Shown here piece after piece: positions 7,038-16,031 of a DNA stretch of 62,774 nt. Position 1 is the stretch's first letter; each line of letters begins with the position of its first letter. A program made the translations under genes and the position numbers. The DNA is taken from NCBI GenBank assembly GCA_020248665.1, contig JADCHE010000025.1, forward strand, positions 1 to 62,774, read 5' to 3'. Source of the DNA: Burkholderiales bacterium (lineage in GTDB: Bacteria > Pseudomonadota > Gammaproteobacteria > Burkholderiales > Burkholderiaceae_E). Under the pieces are notes generated by a model. It did not search any database, was not told the origin of the DNA, and was given only the letters and a program-made list of their open reading frames with translations.

Positions 7038-8135
7038 TCAGCCGAGCAGCCGATCCAGGAAGGGGGTGTCAGTGAACTGATCGTTGCCGTTGGGCGAGTT
7101 GCGCACGACCGTCAGGCCACGCGAGGGAATCACATAGAGCCGCTGGCCGAAGGCGCCGGCGGCCATGACGAAGTCGTCGGGCACCCGCGGGTTGTCGATG
7201 ATCGGCTTGATTTGCCGCGCAAACTGCGACTTGTTGTTGGCGTCGATGGTCGCGGCAAGGCTCGCCGGGACCGGCTCCTTGAGCCACCAGTAGAACCCGT
7301 AGGCCGGGTGCGCAGGGTTGCCGGTGAAGACGGTGTCGAACAGCGTTCGCGGCAACAAGGCGGCTCCGGTCCAGCTGCGATCCAGGTTCCTGCGGACGTA
7401 CTCGCCCAGCAGGGTCCAGTCGCGCGCCGTCGTGTAGGCGCCGCCGGACAGCTGCGGGTGGCCGTCCTGAAAATTGGACGCCCACTGAAGGGAGGTGATG
7501 CCCAGCGGCTGGAGCAGACGGCGATTGAAGTAGTTGACGACGGACTCGCCGCCGAGGCGCCGCTCGAGCGCCAGACCGAGAATGTTGGGGTCGCCGCTGT
7601 AGATGAAGGTGCTGCCGGCCGGATAGTTCACCGCGGCCTTCAGGTAGTCGATCCAGGCGGCGACGTCCTTCAGCTCTTCCAGACCGCTGGTCATGCTCAA
7701 CAGATGGCGATAGGTGATCTTCGACTTCTGCGCGTCCGACTGCCACTCGGTCAGGGCGCGTTGCGCGACCGGCTCGTCGAGTGCAAACAGGCCATCGGCG
7801 GCGGCCATGGCGCCGATCAGGCCGGTGAAACCCTTGGTGGCGCTGGCCAGCAGTTGAACTTTGCTGGCTGCGCCGCCGTTGGCATAGGCTTCATCGAGCA
7901 CCTGACCAAGGTACATGACAACGAAAGTCTGACCGCCTGCCGAGAAACTGTAGTCGCGTGCGGACTGGATCGCCGCAGACGAGGGAGGCGCCGCTACGGC
8001 CGTCGGCGGAGGCGGGGCGGGAGGGGGGGCTGGCGGAGGCGGTGCCGGGGGCGGGGCCGTTGAATCGCTGCCGCCGCCGCAAGCAGCGATGAGAAGGGCA
8101 GAAGCGGAAGCCAGGGCCAGTCGGCGAGGGTTCAT
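7038..8135 (-). CDS. Serine hydrolase lipoprotein, beta-lactamase (class C/PBP4*) family
   Basis: A 365-residue lipoprotein. The signal peptide ends in lipobox IAAC (Cys19), followed by GGGSD and a Pro/Ala linker of about 25 residues that would hold the enzyme off the membrane. The catalytic domain has SATK (Ser98, Lys101; SxxK motif), SMTSGLEEL, typical after the first helices, and YSG (179-181) at the YxN position. This class includes esterases, D-aminopeptidases and NylB-like amide hydrolases. No transpeptidase partner domain is present, so an esterase or amidase is more likely than a PBP. ATG 8135 is the only start giving a lipoprotein signal. A related enzyme is at 10465. Confidence 0.85.
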   Translation of the reverse strand: MNPRRLALASASALLIAACGGGSDSTAPPPAPPPPAPPPAPPPPTAVAAPPSSAAIQSARDYSFSAGGQTFVVMYLGQVLDEAYANGGAASKVQLLASATKGFTGLIGAMAAADGLFALDEPVAQRALTEWQSDAQKSKITYRHLLSMTSGLEELKDVAAWIDYLKAAVNYPAGSTFIYSGDPNILGLALERRLGGESVVNYFNRRLLQPLGITSLQWASNFQDGHPQLSGGAYTTARDWTLLGEYVRRNLDRSWTGAALLPRTLFDTVFTGNPAHPAYGFYWWLKEPVPASLAATIDANNKSQFARQIKPIIDNPRVPDDFVMAAGAFGQRLYVIPSRGLTVVRNSPNGNDQFTDTPFLDRLLG

Positions 8136-8562
8136 CACGAATTCTCGGGAATTCAATGGGCCGAGTCTGCTGGTCCCACCAAGACAGCGACAAGCACCGA
8201 CTGGTAACGCGTGTAACAACCGCCGATCCGTCCAGGGGGTCTGGGCAACAGGCCTGCAAGGTTGACATTGAACGTTTCTGCGCCGTGCAGCGCGGCGACG
8301 GCCGCATCCGCGAGTGCCTGCAGGATCACAGGAGCAGTTGTCGACGCCATGCAAGGACGCATTGCAGCAGGCTGCGTCGGAACACGAGCGCAGCGAGAGC
8401 AAGTCGTGATGGCGGTCGCCCGGACGCGGCGGGAACGCACCGGGGTGGCCGCGTACGATCAAGCGTGATCGGACGCGGCCGCCGCTGCGGCTCGGGGCGC
8501 TTCAGCGAGCGACACCCATGACGCGCTGGCCGGGCGCGGAGGACCGGCGACGGCCTCCGGCG
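8136..8562. other. Intergenic, no gene seen
   Basis: 427 bases between two minus-strand lipoprotein genes. No reading frame has recognisable protein features. Two GAATTC sites flank TCGG at 8139-8154 just upstream of the hydrolase start, and a large hairpin lies at 8447-8480. Confidence 0.5.
8447..8480. other. 34-base interrupted perfect hairpin, possible terminator/mRNA end of the M28-like gene
   Basis: GGCCGCGT pairs with ACGCGGCC and, after one A/G mismatch, CGATCA pairs with TGATCG around an AGCG loop: 14 base pairs in all. It lies 83-116 bases downstream of the minus-strand stop at 8563. No T-run follows on either strand, so it is not a canonical intrinsic terminator; an mRNA-stabilising 3' structure or a protein-binding palindrome are alternatives. 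Confidence 0.5.
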
Positions 8563-10143
8563 TTATCCGCCCGACACGATGCCGGCACGCATCTGCGCCG
8601 CCGTTGTTCCCTCCAGCGACCAGAGCGTACGCACCACGTAGCGAGTGACCTTATCGAGACTGGCCGGATTCACCTTGTCGAGCGTGTCGGCGATGCTCAG
8701 GTAGTACACCGGGTTTGAGATGTGCGACATGACCGGCACGCCGGCCTTCCACAAGGCCTTGGCATCGCTTGGCGGTCCGTCACCAAACTCCTCTGGCGGC
8801 ACCAGCATCGTGCGCCGGTAGTCCTCGGCTTGTATTGCGGCCTTCAGCGCCGCCTGCAAGGTCGGATTGCGGCTGGTGTAGATCCAGTGTGGCTCGACAC
8901 GACCGAGATCGACCAACTGGCCGTTGGCGTCGATGTCGAACTCCTGGCAGGGCGTCTCCAGATGCACGTCAAGCACCACGCGCGGCAGCAGTGCCGCATT
9001 GGCCGCCACAAATGCTTCGCAGCCGGCACTGACCTGCATATGGCCCGCATTGAGCAGGAACAGGAACTCGAATGGACGGTCCGCGACCGGCACCTTGGAC
9101 CAGTAGGCAGCCTGTGCCAACACCAGCGCAGTACCGGCTGCATCCTCGGTAGCGCCCATGAAGGGCGCATCGTGGTGCGAGCCGATCAGCATCACCTGAT
9201 CGGTGCGGCCAGAGGCAAGCCGGCCGATCACGTTTCGGGAAACGACGGCGGTCTCGCTCGACAGCACGCTGACCTGCGCGTTTGCGTTTCCGCCCTGCAG
9301 TTGCGCGACGATCGACTGGCGCGTCGACGGACTGACCCACACGATGGGTATGTCGCGATCATAGGGAGCGGCCGAGTGCGCGCCATAGATGTACGGCGTA
9401 TCGATGAAGTCGTCGAGCCCAGCGATCACCGCCAGCGGCCCCTTGAGCAGGATGCTGGCGAGCGTCTTGCCGGCATTCGATGTCTGTGGCCGCGAACTGG
9501 GATGCACGGTCTTGTTGATGTCGTTGTCCGGGTCGTAGACCCAGTCGGCGCGACTCTGCAGCGCACCGGGTGCAAAGCGTGACATCGGATAGTCGAGCAG
9601 TACCACCCTGCCGGTCACCGTCGTACTGGCGTCCTGGTAGCGGACCAGAACGCCCTGCCGTGTCGTTGCCTTACGGCTGGTGACGGTGGGAAAAGCAGCG
9701 TACTTGACGCATGAGTTGCCCACGCATACCTCCACGCTGGTCTGACCTTCGACCGTGTCCCAGCGCTTCAGTGGTACATCCTGGGTGCTTACCTGCACGC
9801 CCATGGACGCCAGCATCGAGGCGGCGAAGTCGGTGGTCAGCGTATCGGCTGGGTAGCCAACGCGGCGAATCCCGAAGTTGAAGATCGTGGAAATCCACGA
9901 GCGCACCAGGTCACTGGTCGGCAATGCGCCCACATAGCGTTCGAAGCCCCCTGCAAACGGCGGAGCGGGAGGCGTCGGGGACGGCGGTGTGGGTGCGGGC
10001 ATGGGCGCCCCGACGTCCGAGCCGCCGCCGCATGCAGACAGTCCGGGCAGCGTGGCCGTCATGGCGAGCGCCGTCATCAGCCGTCGTCGCAATTCAAGCT
10101 GCTTGCGTGCCTGGGAAAGCACTCCGCCTGAGTCATCGTTCAT
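8563..10143 (-). CDS. M28-like peptidase lipoprotein, divergent active site
   Basis: A 526-residue protein with twin arginines (20-21) before a hydrophobic stretch and a lipobox LSAC (Cys38), then GGGSD and a Pro-rich linker. The C-terminal half matches M28/aminopeptidase Y folds: VMLIGSHHDAPFMGATEDAAGTALVLAQA (the metal His and Asp block, positions about 316 on) and IADTLDKVNPASLDKV near the end. However, the usual Glu-Glu metal/catalytic pair is replaced (LLNAGHMQVSAGCEAF) and the final metal His is not in place (VYYLSIADT). It may be an atypical or inactive peptidase. ATG 10143 is chosen over an upstream ATG at 10197. Tat-dependent export is possible. Confidence 0.7.
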   Translation of the reverse strand: MNDDSGGVLSQARKQLELRRRLMTALAMTATLPGLSACGGGSDVGAPMPAPTPPSPTPPAPPFAGGFERYVGALPTSDLVRSWISTIFNFGIRRVGYPADTLTTDFAASMLASMGVQVSTQDVPLKRWDTVEGQTSVEVCVGNSCVKYAAFPTVTSRKATTRQGVLVRYQDASTTVTGRVVLLDYPMSRFAPGALQSRADWVYDPDNDINKTVHPSSRPQTSNAGKTLASILLKGPLAVIAGLDDFIDTPYIYGAHSAAPYDRDIPIVWVSPSTRQSIVAQLQGGNANAQVSVLSSETAVVSRNVIGRLASGRTDQVMLIGSHHDAPFMGATEDAAGTALVLAQAAYWSKVPVADRPFEFLFLLNAGHMQVSAGCEAFVAANAALLPRVVLDVHLETPCQEFDIDANGQLVDLGRVEPHWIYTSRNPTLQAALKAAIQAEDYRRTMLVPPEEFGDGPPSDAKALWKAGVPVMSHISNPVYYLSIADTLDKVNPASLDKVTRYVVRTLWSLEGTTAAQMRAGIVSGG

Positions 10144-10464
10144 GCTGAATCCCCACTGGAAAGCGATCGCAACCTTCACCTGGCAACGCTGAATCAACGT
10201 CCATCGATCCGACTATCGAACGGACGAGACTCCGAAGTGCCGGTCAGCAGCGACAGTCTTGCGGATCGCTGCCCTAGCGGATGTAACCGAACCTGCTGCA
10301 GGTGTGACAGTCGGTATCGCACCGCCCGTACGCCAGCGACGGCGCTACAAGGCGATTCGAGCCACCGCGTCGCAACTCAGGGCTTACATGTCGCAACATT
10401 CGGTCGCTGGGCAGCGGCTCCCAGTGCGGACACACTGCACCGGTCCCCACCAGAGCGTCATGCG
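10144..10464. other. Divergent promoter region, no gene
   Basis: 321 bases between the divergent M28-like and serine-hydrolase genes. It should contain both promoters. I see no clear -35/-10 pair and no strong palindrome. Confidence 0.45.
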
Positions 10465-11733
10465 ATGACCACAGGCTTCACCAGCAACTCATCCGGCACC
10501 GGCTCGCTGCAGCCGTTGCGTCGTCGGCTGCTGTTCGGCGTCGCCAGTTCCGCGGCGCTAGCCGCCTGCGGCGGGGGTTCGGACGCAGCCGCGCCGTCCC
10601 CCGCGCCGTCCCCCGCGCCGTCCCCCGCGCCGTCCCCCGCGCCGTCCCCCGCGCCCACCCCGCCACCACCTCCACCGTCGTCCAGTGTCTGGGCTGCGAT
10701 CGACGCCGCCATCGACAAGGCCGCCCCATCGTTTGGCAACGGCCTGACTGTCGAAGTGGCCATACCCGCTGGCGTGGTCTATTCGCGAAGCTCGGGCGGC
10801 TACACGTCGCAGACGCGCAATCCCATCGCCTCGGCCACCAAGTGGGTCACCGGATCGACCATCCTGCGGCTGGTGCAGCAAGGCGCCTTGACGCTGGCGA
10901 CCCGCACGGGCGATCTGCTGGTCGACCGCAACGGTGCACCTTGGAGCGGGCCGATAGGCCAAATCACGCTTTCGGACCTGCTGTCGTTCACCAGCGGCCT
11001 GGAGGGCGACGTGGACGAAGCCACCGCGACCAGCATCACGCTGGCCGAGGCGGTGCTGCGGATTCATGACAGCCAGAGCAAGCCGGGTGTGCTGGCGCCG
11101 CCGAAGGCACGCTACTGGTACGGCGCAACCCATCTGCGCGTGGCCGGTCGCATGGCGGAGGTGGCAACAGGAAAGTCCTGGCAGCAGATCTTCGACGCCG
11201 CACTGCGCGTGCCGCTCGGCTGGGACTCGACGGCGATCTACAGCCTCGGCCGACCCAACCCGGCGCTGGACGGCGGCGATGGCGGCATCCGCTGCAGCGG
11301 CGAGGAGTACATGCGTTTCCTGGTCATGCTGCTCAGGAAGGGCGTGTACAGCGGCGCACGCCTGATCGGCGAGAACCTGATCGCCACCCAGCGCGCCGAC
11401 GCCTTCACGGCCAACACGGTGATCGTGAAGAGCCCCTACCAGAAGTTCACGCCGGACCCGATGTACCACTATGGGCTCTGCAACTTCCGCGAGTGCGGCA
11501 ATCCGGGCAATGCCGGCGCCTGCGACGTCGATCCGACGCTGCGCTTGTCCAGCCCGGGCGCGCTCGGCTTCTGTCCGTGGATCGATGTCTATGGCAACTA
11601 CGCGGCCTGCGTGATGACGCGCCAGCCGCAACAGGGCAATACCGAGCCGTCGGAAGCGCTCAAGCAGGGGCTGGCACCGCTGATCAAGACCGCTCTGGCG
11701 TCCAGCCCCGCGGTGATTCGGCCGCTGCCATGA
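10465..11733 (+). CDS. Serine hydrolase lipoprotein, beta-lactamase family, twin-arginine-type signal
   Basis: A 422-residue lipoprotein. RRRLLFGVASSAALAAC (19-35) is a twin-arginine-like signal with lipobox at Cys35, followed by GGGSD and a linker of five Ala-Pro-Ser-Pro-type units and polyproline. The catalytic domain has SATK (Ser123, Lys126), FTSGLEG about 60 residues later, and YWYGATHL at the Tyr motif. It is a paralogue-like counterpart of the enzyme at 7038-8135 but on the opposite strand and with low identity by eye. It contains several cysteines late in the protein, unusual for cytoplasmic enzymes and consistent with export. Substrate unknown; esterase or amidase likely. Confidence 0.85.
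   Translation: MTTGFTSNSSGTGSLQPLRRRLLFGVASSAALAACGGGSDAAAPSPAPSPAPSPAPSPAPSPAPTPPPPPPSSSVWAAIDAAIDKAAPSFGNGLTVEVAIPAGVVYSRSSGGYTSQTRNPIASATKWVTGSTILRLVQQGALTLATRTGDLLVDRNGAPWSGPIGQITLSDLLSFTSGLEGDVDEATATSITLAEAVLRIHDSQSKPGVLAPPKARYWYGATHLRVAGRMAEVATGKSWQQIFDAALRVPLGWDSTAIYSLGRPNPALDGGDGGIRCSGEEYMRFLVMLLRKGVYSGARLIGENLIATQRADAFTANTVIVKSPYQKFTPDPMYHYGLCNFRECGNPGNAGACDVDPTLRLSSPGALGFCPWIDVYGNYAACVMTRQPQQGNTEPSEALKQGLAPLIKTALASSPAVIRPLP
10591..10650. repeat. Five perfect tandem copies of GCGCCGTCCCCC
   Basis: A 12-bp unit is repeated five times without mismatch inside the linker of the serine hydrolase, encoding alternating Ala-Pro-Ser-Pro. Copy-number changes keep the frame and would vary the tether length. 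Confidence 0.95.
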
Positions 11734-12089
11734 TGGCTGCGGACCATCCGCTCGGCGGCGGCGCCGTGCCTCCGAGGAGCGAAGCGCTTGCGTTCGACCT
11801 TCGGGAGGTCCCCTTGCTCCGCTAGCGTCGGATGGGGTCGCGCTGCCAAGTCGTCGCTGGGGATAGGACATTCAGGCGCCCTCACCATGGCCAAGGCCCG
11901 GGAGGGGCAGCAAGCGCCATGGTCAGGGGGCTGCACGACGCGACGGCGCCCATTCGGACGCATCCGGGTGTGAACGCGGTCGGACTGCGAGCCTCCGGGA
12001 GTCGCGTTCTTGGCCTCGATCCTGGGCTCTGGCCGGATGCCGGAAACGGAGCACAGCCGCCACCCCAACTGCAGCGCTGCAGCGCCAGC
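11734..12089. other. Unassigned stretch between hydrolase and IS91 remnant
   Basis: About 350 bases with no convincing gene; open frames on both strands lack recognisable motifs. It may include the former 3' end of the IS91-like element, but no terminal sequence can be identified. Confidence 0.35.
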
Positions 12090-12770
12090 CCGTGGCGCGC
12101 GTCCCGGATGGCGAACGCTTCTGGATCGCCGCGGCCCGGGCAGCGCCGCACGTCGATGCCGAACACGCGCTTGAGCAGCCGCGCCCAGCCGATGCGCGTC
12201 GCCCGAGCCTGCACGGGCTGCGCCTCGCCGCGGATCTCGCCTGCGGCGCCGGCGTCCGGATCCCGAGCAGCCGGCGCCTGCGGCACCCCCCTGCGCCCGC
12301 AGCGTCGCGTTGGGCGCCAGACCCCGTGGTACCGGATCAGGTGCAGCCGCGGCCGCGACACCAGTGTCGCCAGCCGCTGCATGAACTCCAGCGGACTCAG
12401 CACCCGGTGCGTCGTTCCATCTCGCCGCGGCGTCTTGAGCCTGAGCTCCGCCTGGCCTGTCGCGTTCACCTGAATGCGCTCGTCCGACAGCGCCGGTCGC
12501 GTGATGTATCGACACAGCCGCTCCAGCCGCTTGAGATCGCGTGCTTCGATCCGCACCGCGGCGTGAAGGCTGAGTCCGTCGATGTCGGCGCACAGGGGTT
12601 GGCGCGCTGCGGCCTCGCGCGGCGTCGCGCCTCTCAGGGTCAGCACCCTGGGTCCTGCGCGCGGGCCGAAGGCGGTGCGGTACGTCACAGCCCCCGCCTG
12701 CAGCGTGCGAGCCTCCTCATCCTCGGTATCCCACTCGGCGAGGTACGACCGGCTATCGGCGCGATCGTAG
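12090..12770 (-). mobile_element. IS91-family transposase remnant 2, opposite orientation to remnant 1
   Basis: Minus strand from about 12742: EEARTLQ, LCADIDGLSLHAAVRIEARD, CRYITRPALSDER, RDGTTHRVLSPLEFMQRL and RPRLHLIRYHGV are in one frame. After a break the C-terminal block GWARLLKRVFGIDVRRCPG follows, the zinc-binding end of the family, where the second Cys-Gly-Gly has become Arg-Gly-Asp. Relative to family members the N-terminal catalytic HxH region is gone and internal frameshifts are present. It overlaps in content with remnant 1 (4767-5334) but also keeps the C-terminal part, so the two are separate decayed copies in inverted orientation. Confidence 0.8.
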
Positions 12771-13023
12771 CCATCGGGCTCGGGCTCGTGCTGGCCGCGT
12801 TCATCCAGCGCACGGGCGATGCCTCGATCACCGAGACCCCGTCCGTGGTCGTACCTGACGCGTGTCCGGCCGGCCGCCGCGTGCATCGGACGGCAGCGGG
12901 CGCGCTCGCGACCCGGGCATCCGGCGCCGCGTCGTTCGACGCGGACGACTCGCGCCCACTCCGCCTGCGGGGTCGGCGCCGACGAACTTGCCAGGAACCC
13001 GCCATCCGTGGCCTGCTGCGCTC

Positions 13024-13890
13024 ATGAACCGCGACACGCTGCCGCCGCACGTCTCCCGCCTCCTTCCTTCGCCGTGGCCCGAGCTCGTCGCGGTCGAACT
13101 CGACAGTGGGCACCGGTTTCCACGGCACTTCCATCAGGCCTATGGTGTCGGAGTCATCGATCAGGGGGGGCATCGCTCGGTCAGCTGCCAGGGTGAGGTC
13201 GATGCGTTTCCCGGCGATCTGATCACCACGAATCCGGGCGACGTGCACGACGGGCGCCCACTCGGGTGCGAGCGCCGTCGCTGGCGCATCGTGTACATCG
13301 AGCCGTCGTTGCTGGCGACCGCGACGGTCGGCGAGCGCATGCCCTGCGATCTGCCTGAACCGGTGCAGGGGCCGGGTCCTTTCGCGAGCGCGGTGCGTGA
13401 GCTGCTGCACCGCCTGTCGTGCTCCGGTGCCGAACCTCCCGACGTGCTGGCCTGCGAGGAGGCGCTCCAGGTACTGATCGCATGCTGGCCGCGCGTGGAC
13501 GCTGGTCTCGATCGCTGCAGCGACACTGCACGGCACGGCGCGGAGTCGCGAGTGCAGCCCGCGATCGAACGCGTGCGCGAGCAACTCGCCGACGGCGCGG
13601 CAACGCCTTCGCTCACAGCGCTGGCCGCGTCGGCCGGCATGAGTCGCTTCCAGGTGCTTCGTCGCTTCCGCAGTCGATTCGGCATGCCGCCGCATGCGTG
13701 GCGGATTGCGCTCAATGCGGAGCGCGCACGAGGCCATATCGATCGCGGTTGCAGCCTGGCGGACGCGGCCGCACTGGCGGGCTTCGCGGATCAGAGCCAC
13801 CTCACCCGGGTCTTCGTCCGGCAGTTCGGCTTCACCCCGGGTGCATACCGTCGCGCCCGTCGGCGATGGGCGACCCCACGCGCGCAATAG
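13024..13890 (+). CDS. AraC-family transcriptional regulator
   Basis: A 288-residue protein. The N-terminal cupin-type AraC ligand domain shows HRFPRHFHQAYGVGVIDQG and GDLITTNPGDVHDG. The C-terminal two helix-turn-helix units are SLTALAASAGMSRFQVLRRF and SLADAAALAGFADQSHLTRVF with the closing FGFTPGAYR. Regulators of this type sense a small molecule and usually control a neighbouring transporter or enzyme. The natural target may be the methyltransferase 65 bases downstream; a transporter that usually accompanies such regulators is not present. Start ATG 13024 fits the domain. The upstream 12771-13023 has no gene. Confidence 0.9.
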   Translation: MNRDTLPPHVSRLLPSPWPELVAVELDSGHRFPRHFHQAYGVGVIDQGGHRSVSCQGEVDAFPGDLITTNPGDVHDGRPLGCERRRWRIVYIEPSLLATATVGERMPCDLPEPVQGPGPFASAVRELLHRLSCSGAEPPDVLACEEALQVLIACWPRVDAGLDRCSDTARHGAESRVQPAIERVREQLADGAATPSLTALAASAGMSRFQVLRRFRSRFGMPPHAWRIALNAERARGHIDRGCSLADAAALAGFADQSHLTRVFVRQFGFTPGAYRRARRRWATPRAQ

Positions 13891-13955
13891 CGTTCAAGAT
13901 CGCCCTCGGTGATCTGCGGCACAGTTGCGACGATACGCCCGACGATCGACGAGAC

Positions 13956-14786
13956 ATGTCCTACGTTCACGGCTACGACGATGGCGAGGCCCGCCGACTC
14001 GCCGATCAGGCGGCGACGCTGGCCGAGCTGCTTCACCACGACACCGCCTACGGCGCGGGCGAACACGTGCTCGAGGCCGGCTGCGGCATCGGTGCACAGA
14101 CGGTCGAGCTCGCGCGTCGCAGTCCAGCAGCGACCTTCACGTGCATCGACCGTTCCGATGCGTCGCTGCAGCGGGCACGGGCCGCCGTGCACGATGCGGG
14201 TCTGCGGAACGTCGTGCTGCAGGCGGCGGACATCTTCGAGTTGCCGTTTCCGCCCGCGCAGTTCGATCATGTGTTCGTCTGCTTCGTGCTGGAGCATCTC
14301 GGTGACCCGGTCCGGGCGCTGCGGGCGCTCGCGGGCGTCCTGCGTCCCAACGGCACCCTGACCGTGATCGAAGGCGACCATGGGTCCGTGCTGATGCACC
14401 CGGAGAGCGTCGACGCCCGCGCCGTGATCGACAGCCAGGTCGCGTTGCAACGTCGCGCCGGCGGCAACGCGATGATCGGCAGGGAGTTGTATCACCTGCT
14501 GACCGAGGCCGGTCTGGGCGACGTTCGCGTCTCCCGTCGCGACGTGTACGCCGACGCGAGCCGACCGGCCTGGGTCGAGGGATTCACGCGGCGCACCTTC
14601 ACCGCGATGATCGAGGGCGTGCGCGGCGATGCGCTCGCCGCCGGTCTGCTCGATGCAGGACAGTTCGATCGAGGCATCGCGGCGCTCGAGCGGACCACTG
14701 CGCCGGACGGCATGTTCGGGTACACCTTCTTCAAGGCGGTGTCGACGAGCGCTCCGTGCGATCGGCCCGCGGTCGGAGCGGTCTGA
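13956..14786 (+). CDS. Class I SAM-dependent methyltransferase
   Basis: A 276-residue protein with the Methyltransf_11/25 core: motif I HVLEAGCGIGAQT (38-49), an acidic end of strand 2 (CIDRSD), then ADIFELPFP and DHVFVCFVLEHL (motif II region) and LRPNGTLTVIEGD (motif III). The C-terminal part (ALERTTAPDGMFGYTFFKA) is typical of arsenite/ubiquinone-like small-molecule methyltransferases but is not diagnostic. ATG 13956 (MSYVHGYDDGEA) matches the usual N-terminus of this subgroup. It lies 65 bases after the AraC gene on the same strand. Confidence 0.85.
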   Translation: MSYVHGYDDGEARRLADQAATLAELLHHDTAYGAGEHVLEAGCGIGAQTVELARRSPAATFTCIDRSDASLQRARAAVHDAGLRNVVLQAADIFELPFPPAQFDHVFVCFVLEHLGDPVRALRALAGVLRPNGTLTVIEGDHGSVLMHPESVDARAVIDSQVALQRRAGGNAMIGRELYHLLTEAGLGDVRVSRRDVYADASRPAWVEGFTRRTFTAMIEGVRGDALAAGLLDAGQFDRGIAALERTTAPDGMFGYTFFKAVSTSAPCDRPAVGAV

Positions 14787-14876
14787 TCTCGAAGGTCATG
14801 TGACGGTGGGACCGGCCGCTCGGTTCGCCCCGACCAGGTCGACCTCGGCGTTTCCCGTTTCTGATGGACCCATCCC

Positions 14877-15278
14877 ATGACCGGACGCAGGACTGTCATC
14901 GTCATTGCGGCGCACGCCAGCGGGTTACCTCAGCCCATCACGTTCGAGGCCGGGGCGCCCCTGGTGCTGGGCGAGACCTACACCGGGCCGGAGGGATGGG
15001 ACCACTGGCACTTCCGCGAGACACCGGGTCGACCTGGCGGCCGGGTGCCCGTTCAGGTCATCGGGTTCGTCGAGGGGGCAGGGGCCCGGGCTCGGGAAAC
15101 CTACACGGCGCGCGAGCTGGACGTACAGCCTGGCCAGTCGATCACCGTTCACCGCTCGCTCGGCGGATGGGCGTGGTGCGAGCGCGCGGATCCGCCCGGG
15201 TCGGGGTGGGTGCCCCTCGCGAGCATCGCTCCAGCGTACGAGGACGCGGCGGGTTCATCGGGCCGACGCGGACGGTGA
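14877..15278 (+). CDS. SH3-like domain protein, hypothetical
   Basis: A 133-residue protein without signal peptide or membrane span. It reads as two short beta-rich modules: GETYTGPEGWDHWHFRETPG, and ITVHRSLGGWAWCERADP ending GWVPLASIAP. The Gly-Trp-Trp pattern ending in GWVP is that of bacterial SH3-like (SH3b) domains. ATG 14877 lies after a weak upstream purine stretch. No partner is evident; it may bind protein or cell-wall peptide. Separate transcription unit or trailing gene of the methyltransferase. Confidence 0.6.
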   Translation: MTGRRTVIVIAAHASGLPQPITFEAGAPLVLGETYTGPEGWDHWHFRETPGRPGGRVPVQVIGFVEGAGARARETYTARELDVQPGQSITVHRSLGGWAWCERADPPGSGWVPLASIAPAYEDAAGSSGRRGR

Positions 15279-15357
15279 GACGCAGCCCGGCTGCAGCCGT
15301 GCCCCGGGGCACGGCCCGGCGTGCCGGTGCGATCCCTGCGCGCCGGCGTGGCCGACG

Positions 15358-15945
15358 TCACCAGGTGCAGCGTGCCAGCCAGCGCTCTCGATTCCCGGGC
15401 TGGCGGTCGGACCGCGAGGCGAGGACCGCTTCGCGGACCGCGTCGGGCACGCCCGCGTCACGCATCAGCCGGTCGTCGAGCTCGCGCAGCGACCGTCGGG
15501 TGCGCCGCGCCGCGACCCTCGCCCACAGCGCCGCGAGCCTCGCCCGCAGCGCATCCTTCAAGGCGCGCCCCCGGCCCGATCCGGGCGGCCTCGGTGGCGA
15601 TGACGCAGGCGCGTGACCCCATGTGATCCAGGCAGGGACGTTGCCGTCGGCCTCGATCACGATCGCGCCCGCCGCCCTCACGTCGAAGGTGTCGCCGGCA
15701 GCAAGGAAGGCGTCCTCGTTCTGCCCCGACTGCGTGAGCCAGATCCGACCGTGGAACACGTCGAGGCGCGCGCCGCGGGCCCGGCGCAAGCGAAGCGTTC
15801 GTCCGGGGGGCACGAGCAGCGACAGCGCCGGCATCGATGCGGGTCGCGGCATGGAGGCCGCCGCAGACCGAACGGTCCGCGGCGGATCGCGATCCGGCGC
15901 GAAGACCGATCCGTCGAGGGGTAGCAGGGACGGTGTCGTACGCAT
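15358..15945 (-). CDS. DUF2917 protein with C-terminal DUF1127-like tail
   Basis: A 195-residue protein. The central part (about 50-115) is a DUF2917 cupin-like domain: LRRARGARLDVFHGRIWLTQ, a bent strand, then FLAAGDTFDVRAAGAIVIEA. The C-terminal ~45 residues (RRSLRELDDRLMRDAGVPD) match the short DUF1127/YjiS helix pair normally found as a stand-alone 45-70 residue protein, including its RELxxLDDRxLRDxG pattern. The combination is uncommon. It is divergent from the MocR regulator at 16099; DUF2917 genes next to MocR regulators are a recurrent pairing in Burkholderiales, so the regulator probably controls this gene. Confidence 0.75.
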   Translation of the reverse strand: MRTTPSLLPLDGSVFAPDRDPPRTVRSAAASMPRPASMPALSLLVPPGRTLRLRRARGARLDVFHGRIWLTQSGQNEDAFLAAGDTFDVRAAGAIVIEADGNVPAWITWGHAPASSPPRPPGSGRGRALKDALRARLAALWARVAARRTRRSLRELDDRLMRDAGVPDAVREAVLASRSDRQPGNRERWLARCTW

Positions 15946-16031
15946 GCCGTCACCGTAGGCGGCAGCGCGCGTCGCGCACAGCCACAGCACAGCGCGGACC
16001 GAGCCGGCACAGCGGCCGTGTTCACGCCCCT

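Noticed and set aside
12771-13023. Plus-strand membrane-like segment VAIGLGLVLAAFI before the AraC gene
   Set aside because: A single short hydrophobic run without start or homologous context; probably a remnant or chance.
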